From Thermoleophilia bacterium (lineage in GTDB: Bacteria > Actinomycetota > Thermoleophilia > Gaiellales > F1-60-MAGs149), in NCBI GenBank assembly GCA_016462095.1, contig JAEMTW010000004.1, positions 14,056 to 22,110 on the forward strand: a DNA stretch of 8,055 nucleotides, written 5' to 3'. Numbering within the stretch: the first letter of the stretch is position 1; the number at the start of each line of letters is the position of its first letter. Positions 1 through 5,596 of the stretch are shown one piece after another. A model generated the notes under the pieces. That model made no database searches. It saw only the letters and a list, made by a program, of their open reading frames with translations, and was not told where the DNA came from. The position numbers were made by a program, and so were the translations under genes.

Positions 1-1
1 C

Positions 2-355
2 GGGCGGCTCGGCTTTCACAACGAGTGGTACGACTACGACGCGAAGTACTCCGACGGCGGCTCGTGGCTGGAGGTGCCGGCAGTCCTACCGCCCGAGACC
101 AGCGAGCGTCTGCGCGCGACCGCAGCCCGCGCCTTCACTCTCTGCGACTGCCACGGCATGGCGCGGGTCGACTTTTTCCATACGCCTGAGGGCCGGCTCG
201 TGTTGAACGAGCTCAATACGATCCCCGGCTTTACGGCGACCAGTTATTACGCGCGCATGTTCGAGGCCAGCGGTATCGCCTACGGCGACCTGCTGACGCG
301 CCTGATCGAGCTCGCGCTCGAGCGCTTCGCTGCCGAATCCTCGCTGCTGCGCTAG
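2..355 (+). CDS. ddl: D-alanine-D-alanine ligase, C-terminal part (5' truncated by window edge)
   Basis: Only the last 117 codons are present, read in frame from base 2 to the TAG at 353-355. The enzyme joins two D-alanines using ATP in the cytoplasm and so makes the dipeptide end of the peptidoglycan stem. The fragment covers the end of the ATP-grasp fold. YDYDAKYSDGG (fragment residues 10-20) matches the family's Y-D-(Y/E)-AKY segment. ARVDFF (54-59) and LNELNTIPGF (68-77) carry the three Mg-binding residues, here D57, E70 and N72, corresponding to D257, E270 and N272 of E. coli DdlB. The NT-PGFT segment after them is typical of Ddl and makes a generic ATP-grasp enzyme unlikely. The C-terminal helix (Y94-R117) is complete, so the gene looks intact at this end. 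It runs toward the minus-strand pseudokinase gene, with a long inverted repeat between the two. Confidence 0.95.
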   Translation, partial: GRLGFHNEWYDYDAKYSDGGSWLEVPAVLPPETSERLRATAARAFTLCDCHGMARVDFFHTPEGRLVLNELNTIPGFTATSYYARMFEASGIAYGDLLTRLIELALERFAAESSLLR

Positions 356-423
356 ATGTCCTAATGGGGTCAGACCCTTTTAGGACACTCGTGTCTTAAA
401 AGGGTCTGACCCCATTAGGACAT
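356..423. repeat. REPIN-like inverted repeat (two REP-like palindromes head to head)
   Basis: Arm 356-388 and arm 391-423 are reverse complements over 33 positions with one exception, separated by only TC (389-390). The exception, G383 opposite T396, is a G-U wobble in a plus-strand transcript and an A-C mismatch in a minus-strand one. Each arm is also a smaller imperfect palindrome: in the left arm TCCTAA (359-364) faces TTAGGA (380-385) and GGGTC (367-371) faces GACCC (373-377) around A372. The right arm has the same plan at 394-420. Two inverted REP units that can fold singly or as one long hairpin is the plan of a REPIN, a non-autonomous element mobilised in trans by a REP-associated tyrosine transposase (RAYT). 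No transposase is in the window, so mobility is inferred. It begins one base after the ddl stop and ends 12 bp from the pseudokinase stop, so it may also end transcription from both sides. Confidence 0.8.
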
Positions 424-435
424 CGTCCGTCGCAT

Positions 436-1863
436 TCACGCACCAATCGGCACGCCGACGACACGAATGTCGTTGATCCGCAGAACGTAGGCTCCCCGCT
501 CCGACGGCAGACTGCTGATCCAGACCAGCACCGTCGTGACGGGTCCGCGGTGACGAACACGCAGTACCGCTCGGTCGCGCCGCAGCGTGACGGGCTCGGT
601 CAGGGTCGTCCAACCGCGCGGCGCTGTCGCGGGCTCGCTCCCACGCACCGCGTACAGCGAAATCGTGGCGCCGACCGGTGCGGTCCGCAGCACGAGCCGC
701 GTGACTCGGCTCGGTTGCACGAGGCGGAGGACCAGACCGACGCCACCCTTGTTGCCAAGCGTGCTGCTCTTGTAGATCTCCGTCGACCAGCCCGTCTTCC
801 GCGAGCGATCAATCACAAAGCGCGCATCCCCGTTGTTCTCTTGGCGATCGCCCGCTGGGTCGAGCGCCATGATGCCCACGACTCGGATCGGCCTCGGCCT
901 GCGATTGGCACCTGTTGGCACCGTCTCGATCGTCGTGGCCGCCAACTCCTCGGTCGTCGTCCAGTCGTCGACTGTCGCCGTGTTCGGGACGGTGGTGACG
1001 AGGCCTGGCAGGCCGGTCGTGACAGCACGCTGCTCGGCGTCACGTCGGTCAACCACTGCAATCGTCGCCACCACGGCCAGCACCACGACGACAACTGCAA
1101 GCGCCCCAACGAGCAGCTTGAGCCCGCGCTTGCCGCGCCCGCCCACTTCTCGCTGTGGTGTCTCAATCGGTGCGAACGGCTCCCAATCGACAGAGCCAGC
1201 GAGCGGCTGGAGCCCATCGTCGATCCGCCGTAGGGCGTCGCGTGCACTCGCCGCTGACGGTGGGTTGATCGACGCCATGCTTTGCAGCAATCCCGCGAAG
1301 CGCGGAGACAGACCCGGCACTTCGAGCAGGCTCGCGTCATCCGAGATCGCCAGCAGCTCACGCAGGATCGCTGCGAGCGCACGCACGTCGTCGTCTGGTT
1401 GATCTGCCGGCCGAGCCAGCCCTGCCGTCGCCAAATCTTCCAGCCGTGGCGGCCCCGTCTCGTCGAGGATCAGCGCATCGAGGCTCACCACCCCCTGCAC
1501 CAAGCCGCGCTCGTGCAACGTCGCCAACGCGTCCGCAACTGCAACGCCAAGCGCGGCCGCGTCGGCTCCGGTCAGCTGTCCTCGAGCCGAAAGTCGCAGG
1601 CGCGCCGTCTGCCCCGCGCGCGCCGGCGTCACGAGGTACCGCGTCTCTCCCTCAACGCCATGATCCAGAATCACCGGCAACGACGGATGACGCACAGCAA
1701 CAAGTGCTGCCAGCGTCGCATCGGCCTGTGGGTGGTCCTCAAGCAGCGTCACGACGACCGCGCCACCACTGACTGCATCGCGTCCGCGCCAGACCACGCG
1801 GCCGGGCGCCGAGGCCTCTGGGATCTCCAGCGTGTAGCGGCGTGCGATGACCCGACTGCTCAC
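436..1863 (-). CDS. Membrane pseudokinase with extracytoplasmic discoidin-like domain, resembling the C-terminal half of actinobacterial MurJ/MviN
   Basis: 475 residues from a GTG at 1863. Residues about 10-220 follow the bacterial Ser/Thr kinase fold, but the active site is gone: there is no glycine-rich loop, the VAIK lysine position is T39, the HRD position reads QGV (123-125), the following Asn is A130, and DFG reads DLA (143-145). One hydrophobic helix (about 249-271) follows a basic stretch, then a Thr-rich linker (about 282-322) and a beta-rich domain (about 325-470) with the LDP-GD...FVID-----GWSTE-Y...GVGLVLRL pattern of F5/8 type C (discoidin) domains. Mycobacterial MviN/MurJ (Rv3910) has this same order of pseudokinase, helix and galactose-binding-like domain fused behind the lipid II flippase, and its phosphorylated pseudokinase binds FhaA. 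By analogy this protein may link kinase signalling to cell-wall export; that role is inference. The GTG at 1863 is preferred over a reading from 1977 because it avoids overlapping dcd and sits 7 nt behind TACGCT. It could also be a separate wall-sensing protein. Confidence 0.8.
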   Translation of the reverse strand: MSSRVIARRYTLEIPEASAPGRVVWRGRDAVSGGAVVVTLLEDHPQADATLAALVAVRHPSLPVILDHGVEGETRYLVTPARAGQTARLRLSARGQLTGADAAALGVAVADALATLHERGLVQGVVSLDALILDETGPPRLEDLATAGLARPADQPDDDVRALAAILRELLAISDDASLLEVPGLSPRFAGLLQSMASINPPSAASARDALRRIDDGLQPLAGSVDWEPFAPIETPQREVGGRGKRGLKLLVGALAVVVVVLAVVATIAVVDRRDAEQRAVTTGLPGLVTTVPNTATVDDWTTTEELAATTIETVPTGANRRPRPIRVVGIMALDPAGDRQENNGDARFVIDRSRKTGWSTEIYKSSTLGNKGGVGLVLRLVQPSRVTRLVLRTAPVGATISLYAVRGSEPATAPRGWTTLTEPVTLRRDRAVLRVRHRGPVTTVLVWISSLPSERGAYVLRINDIRVVGVPIGA

Positions 1864-1870
1864 ACGGCGC

Positions 1871-1876
1871 AGCGTA
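1871..1876 (-). promoter_or_regulatory. Putative -10 box for a leaderless pseudokinase transcript
   Basis: On the minus strand the hexamer is TACGCT (fits TANNNT), followed by exactly 7 nt and then the GTG at 1863. No Shine-Dalgarno sequence precedes that GTG. This spacing would place the transcription start on the start codon. No convincing -35 is visible. It lies in the 64-bp gap between the divergent pseudokinase and dcd genes. Confidence 0.45.
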
Positions 1877-1927
1877 CTGCACCGCGCTGGCACCGGCCGT
1901 CCCCCGCGCCTGCCAAACTGCCGCCAG

Positions 1928-2491
1928 ATGGTTCTCTCTGACCGTGGAATCCGCGCCGCGATTGTGGCAGGTCGCATTGCGCTCGATCCGTTTGACGAGA
2001 CGTTGATTCAGCCTGCCAGCGTCGACGTACGTTGCGATCGGCGCTTCCGCGTCTTTCGCAACAGTCGCTACGGCCACATCGACGTCAAACAGGAGCAGGC
2101 CGAACTGACCGAATTGATCGAGATCACCGACGGTGGGCCGTTCATTCTGCACCCAGGCGAGTTCGTGCTCGGCGCCACGCTCGAGCGCGTCACCCTGGGC
2201 GACGACATCGTCTCGCGCCTCGAGGGTAAGAGCTCGCTTGGACGCCTCGGTTTGCAGGTCCACTCGACCGCGGGCTTTATCGACCCGGGCTTCGATGGTC
2301 ACGTCACACTCGAGCTCGCGAACGTCGCCAACCTACCGATCACGCTCTATCCCGAGATGAAGATCGGCCAGCTGTCGTTCCTCAATCTCGACGGTCCCGC
2401 CGAGCATCCATACGGCTCGGGAGCGCTCGGTTCGAAGTACCAGGGCCAGGTTGGTCCGACGCCAAGTGCGTACTGGAAAAACTTCCAGTAG
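1928..2491 (+). CDS. dcd: dCTP deaminase, dUMP-forming (bifunctional dCTP deaminase/dUTPase)
   Basis: 187 residues, close to the 190 or so of the mycobacterial enzyme. The bifunctional type deaminates dCTP and cleaves the resulting dUTP to dUMP plus pyrophosphate, feeding thymidylate synthesis in the cytoplasm without releasing dUTP. The N terminus MVLSDRGI is the family's usual start, so the ATG at 1928 was chosen; an in-frame ATG at 1847 would add 27 unconserved residues and overlap the divergent gene. Key segments are QPASVDVR (28-35), HPGEFVLG (75-82), the catalytic LEGKSSLGRLG (98-108), HSTAGFIDPGF (112-122) and the catalytic Glu in TLELANVANLP (E129), then KIGQL (145-149) and SKYQGQVGPTPS (169-180). 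The HSTAGFIDPGF loop with A115 is the form seen in the bifunctional M. tuberculosis enzyme, not in E. coli Dcd. No clear SD precedes the ATG; the nearest -10-like hexamer, CAAACT (1914-1919), is poor. Confidence 0.95.
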   Translation: MVLSDRGIRAAIVAGRIALDPFDETLIQPASVDVRCDRRFRVFRNSRYGHIDVKQEQAELTELIEITDGGPFILHPGEFVLGATLERVTLGDDIVSRLEGKSSLGRLGLQVHSTAGFIDPGFDGHVTLELANVANLPITLYPEMKIGQLSFLNLDGPAEHPYGSGALGSKYQGQVGPTPSAYWKNFQ

Positions 2492-2505
2492 CCACGTCCG
2501 ATCCC

Positions 2506-2717
2506 GTTGCTATCTTCCCGCTACCGCGGAAGGGGGGTGGTCCGTTCTTGAATAGCGACTGTACGGCAAGTGGAGGTCGGCGCACGTAAGGGCGTGTCCC
2601 TGGACCGACAGGGAATCGTCTAGCCAACGTTGGGGCAGCGGCTCACCGCTGCAGCGCACCTTACGTATGACCAGCGTTCGACCGGAGGGCCGGGTGGGCA
2701 ACCACCCGGCCCTTCTT
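2506..2717 (+). ncRNA. Candidate structured RNA of unknown class between dcd and the membrane-protein gene
   Basis: This gap holds no credible coding sequence but a series of helices. GTTGCTAT (2506-2513) pairs with ATAGCGAC (2552-2559), enclosing a hairpin of 2514-2521 with GCGGAAG (2526-2532). ACGTAAGG (2584-2591) pairs perfectly with CCTTACGT (2659-2666), extended across an internal loop by GGTC (2575-2578) with GACC (2669-2672). Inside that helix lie TCCCTG/CAGGGA (2597-2602/2609-2614), the palindrome CCAACGTTGG (2624-2633) and GCAGCGG/CCGCTGC (2635-2641/2646-2652, loop CTCA). A strong terminator closes the region at 2687-2721. A closing helix around several hairpins with a terminator at the 3' end suggests a discrete small RNA, a processed dcd 3' UTR, or a leader of the next gene. 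I checked by eye for tRNA, tmRNA, SRP RNA, RNase P, hammerhead and common riboswitch signatures and saw none. TATCTT (2511-2516) could serve as a -10; the 5' end is uncertain. Confidence 0.4.
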
Positions 2718-2721
2718 CGTT
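2687..2721 (+). terminator. Rho-independent terminator with GCAA tetraloop
   Basis: GGGCCGGGTGG (2687-2697) and CCACCCGGCCC (2702-2712) form a perfect 11-bp stem capped by GCAA (2698-2701), a GNRA tetraloop, followed by the T-rich tail TTCTTCGTT. It ends dcd or the candidate RNA transcript and separates both from the membrane-protein gene, whose putative -10 lies 7 bp downstream. Confidence 0.85.
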
Positions 2722-2727
2722 GGCGCG

Positions 2728-2733
2728 TACACT
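2728..2733 (+). promoter_or_regulatory. Putative -10 box for a leaderless membrane-protein transcript
   Basis: TACACT fits TANNNT and is followed by 7 nt and then the ATG at 2741. No Shine-Dalgarno sequence is present, and the terminator just upstream means this gene needs its own promoter. No good -35 is visible, because that position falls in the terminator stem and tail. Confidence 0.5.
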
Positions 2734-2740
2734 CCGCGGT

Positions 2741-4432
2741 ATGCGACGTCTCGAGCCGCTCCTCGTGCTGCTCGGGTATACCGTCGGCTCGCTCGTCCTG
2801 ATCGGCCGCTTCGTAATCCGGGCACCGCACGACGCCGTCGTCGGCAGCTTCGGGGGCGACCAGGGCTTCTTCGCCTGGTCACTCGTGCATTGGCTCGAAG
2901 TCTTGGCGGGCAACCAGTCGCCCTTCCTGACCGATCGTATTGACGCGCCGATGGGCTTCAACCTCGCCTGGGCGACCACGATCCCTGGGCCCGCGTTGCT
3001 CTTTGCGCCCCTGACCGCGCTCGCCGGTCCGCTCGTCACGTACAACACGCTCGCAATTGCGGCCCCTGCCCTGGCTGCGTGGACGGCCTACCTGCTCTGC
3101 CGTCACATCACGCGAGATTCGTTGGCCGCGATCTTGGGTGGCTGGATCTTCGGCTTCTCCTCGTACCTGCTCGGCCAAACCCTCAACCACCTCAACCTCG
3201 CGCTGGTCGCCGCACTACCGCTGATCGTGCTGGTCGTGATTCGCCTCGTCGAGCAGTCGATTCGTCCGGGTCGCGGAGTCTTGGCTCTGGCTGGGCTGAT
3301 TGCGATGCAGTTTCTGATCTTCACCGAGGTTGGTGCAACGGCGACGGTAGTCGGGAGCATCGCGATCCTCGCTGCGATCGCGATTGGCCCGAGCGAACTC
3401 CGTGGTCGGATCCTGCGGACGCTGCCGTTGATCGTGGCGGGGTATGCCCTTGCGGTTGCGATCATCTCACCGCTCCTACTTGCCGCCCTGCTGCACCCGA
3501 ACCCAATCAACGACCGAATTCGACCCGATCTCTATCCGCTCGATCTCAAGAATCTCGTCGTCCCGACGGTGATCACGTGGGTGGGGGGTGCGCGCTTCCA
3601 GGCCGACTCGTTGCAGTTTGAGGGCAACCTCACCGAGCAACTGGCCTACCTCGGTCCGCTGCTCATCCTCGCTGCGTTGGGTGGCATCTGGCGCTGGCGT
3701 CACGAGCGGTTCGTCTGGGTGATTGTTGTCACGACCGTAGCCGCGATCGTGCTGTCATTTGGTTCGCATCTGACAATCAGCGGCGACGAGTACTGGAGCA
3801 TGCCGTGGCAGGTCGTTACGCACCTGCCTCTGATCCAACTCGCCTTGCCGACGCGCCTCGTCGTCTATGCGTGGCTCGGGCTTGCCCTCCTCGGCGCGCT
3901 CTTGGTGACCCGCCGGCGAGGCGATCGGCTGCCGTGGTATGCAGCCCGTCTGGGTCTGCTTGTGATCGCGCTGATCTGCCTGTTGCCGACGCCGCGTGCC
4001 GATCTCTGGCGGACAGATTTGGAGACGCCGCCGGGCATTCAAGACGCCACAGCGACCGCCGCGATTCCCGACGACGCGGTCGTATTGGTCCTGCCCTACT
4101 CGTTCCGTGGCAACGGCATGTACTGGCAGGCGCTCGCCAAGATGCGCTACCGCATGGCTGGTGGCTATAGCGCGGCTGTGCCTCCGCGGGACTACCTCCA
4201 GTTCCCGATCCTCAGCGGCTTCTACAACGAGCAACTGCCCGCGAACCCGCGCCAAGAACTGCTGCGCTACCTCGCGTTTACTGGGACCTCGTGGGTCTTG
4301 GTCGACGCCAAGCACCCGGGTCCGTGGGCCCCGTTCTTGCGCGAGGCCGGTGGCGTTCGCTCTGAGGTTGGTGGCGTCGTGCGCTATCGCTTCGACCCGG
4401 CGGTCGTGCAGGCCCAGGTAGATGGCGCCTGA
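2741..4432 (+). CDS. Multi-pass membrane protein, GT-C-like (putative polyprenyl-sugar glycosyltransferase)
   Basis: 563 residues. An N-terminal helix (about 6-27) is followed by an outward loop with an acidic residue (D40 in GGDQGFFAW). Many hydrophobic helices run to about residue 416, including ones near 84-100, 103-120, 126-146, 150-170, 177-195, 200-216, 227-251, 303-316, 324-340, 371-390 and 400-415. A soluble C-terminal domain of about 145 residues follows. A first-loop Asp, helices alternating with loops, a GQTLNHLNL segment (145-153) and a soluble tail recall integral-membrane GT-C glycosyltransferases and related uncharacterised actinobacterial proteins, which move sugars from polyprenyl-phosphate carriers outside the membrane. 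No diagnostic motif proves activity, so donor and acceptor are unknown. The ATG at 2741 was chosen because the protein becomes membrane-like from there. An upstream in-frame start (2630) would translate through a terminator hairpin. The next gene starts 32 bp downstream with its own promoter-like sequence. Confidence 0.7.
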   Translation: MRRLEPLLVLLGYTVGSLVLIGRFVIRAPHDAVVGSFGGDQGFFAWSLVHWLEVLAGNQSPFLTDRIDAPMGFNLAWATTIPGPALLFAPLTALAGPLVTYNTLAIAAPALAAWTAYLLCRHITRDSLAAILGGWIFGFSSYLLGQTLNHLNLALVAALPLIVLVVIRLVEQSIRPGRGVLALAGLIAMQFLIFTEVGATATVVGSIAILAAIAIGPSELRGRILRTLPLIVAGYALAVAIISPLLLAALLHPNPINDRIRPDLYPLDLKNLVVPTVITWVGGARFQADSLQFEGNLTEQLAYLGPLLILAALGGIWRWRHERFVWVIVVTTVAAIVLSFGSHLTISGDEYWSMPWQVVTHLPLIQLALPTRLVVYAWLGLALLGALLVTRRRGDRLPWYAARLGLLVIALICLLPTPRADLWRTDLETPPGIQDATATAAIPDDAVVLVLPYSFRGNGMYWQALAKMRYRMAGGYSAAVPPRDYLQFPILSGFYNEQLPANPRQELLRYLAFTGTSWVLVDAKHPGPWAPFLREAGGVRSEVGGVVRYRFDPAVVQAQVDGA

Positions 4433-4458
4433 CACACCTTGCCGGAAACCGGTAACGT
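4429..4458 (+). promoter_or_regulatory. Promoter of the PucR-type regulator, leaderless
   Basis: CTGACA (4429-4434, one base from TTGACA) is followed by an 18-bp spacer and TAACGT (4453-4458, fits TANNNT). Six nt later comes the GTG at 4465, with no SD. The -35 overlaps the TGA stop of the membrane-protein gene (4430-4432), so the regulator can be transcribed on its own although it is only 32 bp downstream. Confidence 0.55.
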
Positions 4459-4464
4459 TCCGCC

Positions 4465-5178
4465 GTGCCCGAGAATGAGTCCCCCGAGATCGTCCTGACT
4501 GCGCTCCGTGCAGAGCAAGCGCGCATTGTCTTGCTCGACCAGGTGCTTTCGCAGGCACCGCCCGAGCAGGTGATGGAGCACGCAACAGACCTCGGCATCG
4601 AGCTCGGTGGGCGCCGCAGCGTGCTGGTCGTTGGCACCGTATCCACCGCCGTTTTGGAGCGCCTGCGCGATGCCGCCTTGCTCGTTGGCGTTCGGAGTGG
4701 AACGGTTGTTGCGATTGTCAGTGGCCGCGTGCCTCGTGGCGCCGAGACGGCGGGCCTTGGCCGCCCAGGCCTTGGCGTAACCGGTATCCGAACCTCGTTC
4801 GGCGAGGCCGAGCGTGCGCTCGAGGTTGCCAGCAGGCTCCGGTTACGCGGCGTCGTGCCCTTCGCCGACGTGCTTCCCGAGGCTCTGATCGGACAGGATC
4901 GCGAGACGCTCCGCGAATTGGTCGAGTTGACACTTGAGCCGCTGCAGAGCAATCGCCAAGGTGGCCCGCACTACATCGAGACCGCCACAACCTGGCTCCA
5001 GGAGGGTCTCAGCGTGGCGGCTACCGCGCGCGCGCTTCACGTCCACGAGCGCACGGTGCGCTATCGGCTCGCTCGGATCGCAAAGCTGACCTCACTCGAT
5101 CTGCAGCACGCGGACGACCGTTTTCGCCTCGAGCTCGCACTTCGTGGTGCGCGCCTGCTCGACGCCGAGTCCGACTAG
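4465..5178 (+). CDS. Short PucR/CdaR-family transcriptional regulator
   Basis: 237 residues from a GTG. The C-terminal part (about 168-228) is the PucR-type helix-turn-helix: W-QEGLSVAATARALHV (177-193) then HERTVRYRLARIAKLT (194-209), the arrangement with which this family contacts DNA. The centre (about 50-140) resembles the degenerate GGDEF-like domain of these regulators, with SFGEAERALEVASRLR (111-126) and VVPFADV (130-136) matching the family's S--EA--AL--A------V-F-D- pattern. The N-terminal region is only about 50 residues, so the separate ligand-sensing domain of full-length PucR proteins is absent or very reduced. The effector and targets cannot be read from the sequence. It follows the membrane-protein gene but appears to have its own leaderless promoter, and its stop overlaps the sufU stop on the other strand. 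Confidence is high for the DNA-binding domain and low for any regulon. Confidence 0.85.
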   Translation: MPENESPEIVLTALRAEQARIVLLDQVLSQAPPEQVMEHATDLGIELGGRRSVLVVGTVSTAVLERLRDAALLVGVRSGTVVAIVSGRVPRGAETAGLGRPGLGVTGIRTSFGEAERALEVASRLRLRGVVPFADVLPEALIGQDRETLRELVELTLEPLQSNRQGGPHYIETATTWLQEGLSVAATARALHVHERTVRYRLARIAKLTSLDLQHADDRFRLELALRGARLLDAESD

Positions 5179-5594
5179 GACCAGACCATCTCGTCCGTGT
5201 CGCCCCACTCGGCGGGCAGCGGTGTACCAGCCGCGCGATGGAGCGCGAGCTTCAGCGTGCCGAGCCCTAACACGGCGCACTTGACGCGCATCGCGGACAG
5301 CGGGATCGCCAGTTCGTCCAGGATTGCCTGCGAAGGCAACGCGGCCGCCGCTTCGATGGTCAGCCCCTGCACGAGCTCGGTCAACATCGACGTCGCCGCC
5401 TGCGAGATGGCACAGCCATGGCCCGTAAAGCGCATCTCCTCAATCGTCCCGTCGGTCAGTTTGACCTGCACGACGACCTGATCTCCGCAGAGCGGGTTTT
5501 GCCCCTCAGCCTCGGCATCGCACTCGGCCATCGGGCCGTGGTGACGTGGATGCTGGTAGTGATCCATCAGATTCTCGCGGTAGAGATCGTCCAT
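5175..5594 (-). CDS. sufU: Fe-S cluster assembly protein SufU (IscU/NifU fold)
   Basis: 139 residues, starting with MDDLYRENLMDHYQHPRH, the usual N terminus of the family. SufU is the zinc-bound partner that accepts persulfide sulfur from SufS for Fe-S assembly in the cytoplasm; older work treats it as a scaffold. The ligands are all present: C36 and D38 in NPLCGDQV, C61 in GHGCAIS and C106 in RVKCAVLG. C61 and C106 are 45 residues apart, close to the IscU spacing (about 43), whereas B. subtilis SufU has about 62 because of a SufU-specific insertion. The Lys before the last Cys is SufU-like, since IscU has His there. So it looks like a SufU without the insertion. The gene is the second of a two-gene operon, starting 2 nt after the sufS stop. 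Its own stop TAG shares CTAG (5175-5178) with the stop of the convergent regulator gene. Confidence 0.93.
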   Translation of the reverse strand: MDDLYRENLMDHYQHPRHHGPMAECDAEAEGQNPLCGDQVVVQVKLTDGTIEEMRFTGHGCAISQAATSMLTELVQGLTIEAAAALPSQAILDELAIPLSAMRVKCAVLGLGTLKLALHRAAGTPLPAEWGDTDEMVWS

Positions 5595-5596
5595 CG

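Noticed and set aside
550..1402. Open frames on the plus strand opposite the pseudokinase gene
   Set aside because: The minus frame shows kinase-fold, transmembrane and discoidin-like segments in order; the plus-strand products are Arg/Ser/Thr-rich without domains.
1847..1927. N-terminal extension of dcd to an ATG at 1847
   Set aside because: The family begins at M-(V/L)-LSD, which is the ATG at 1928. The extra 27 residues are unlike any dCTP deaminase start and overlap the divergent gene.
1864..1977. N-terminal extension of the pseudokinase to an ATG at 1977 (38 more residues)
   Set aside because: It would overlap the start of dcd by 50 bp on the opposite strand, and the added Arg-rich sequence has no kinase-like features. 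The GTG at 1863 has a -10 box at the right distance.
2676..2682. GTTCGAC, resembling a tRNA or tmRNA T-loop
   Set aside because: The flanking bases CCAGC and CGGAG do not pair as a T-stem, and no acceptor or anticodon arm can be built around it.
2630..2740. N-terminal extension of the membrane protein to 2630
   Set aside because: The added reading passes through the 11-bp terminator stem at 2687-2712 and gives a Gly/Pro-rich, non-membrane sequence. The ATG at 2741 starts a normal membrane-protein N terminus.
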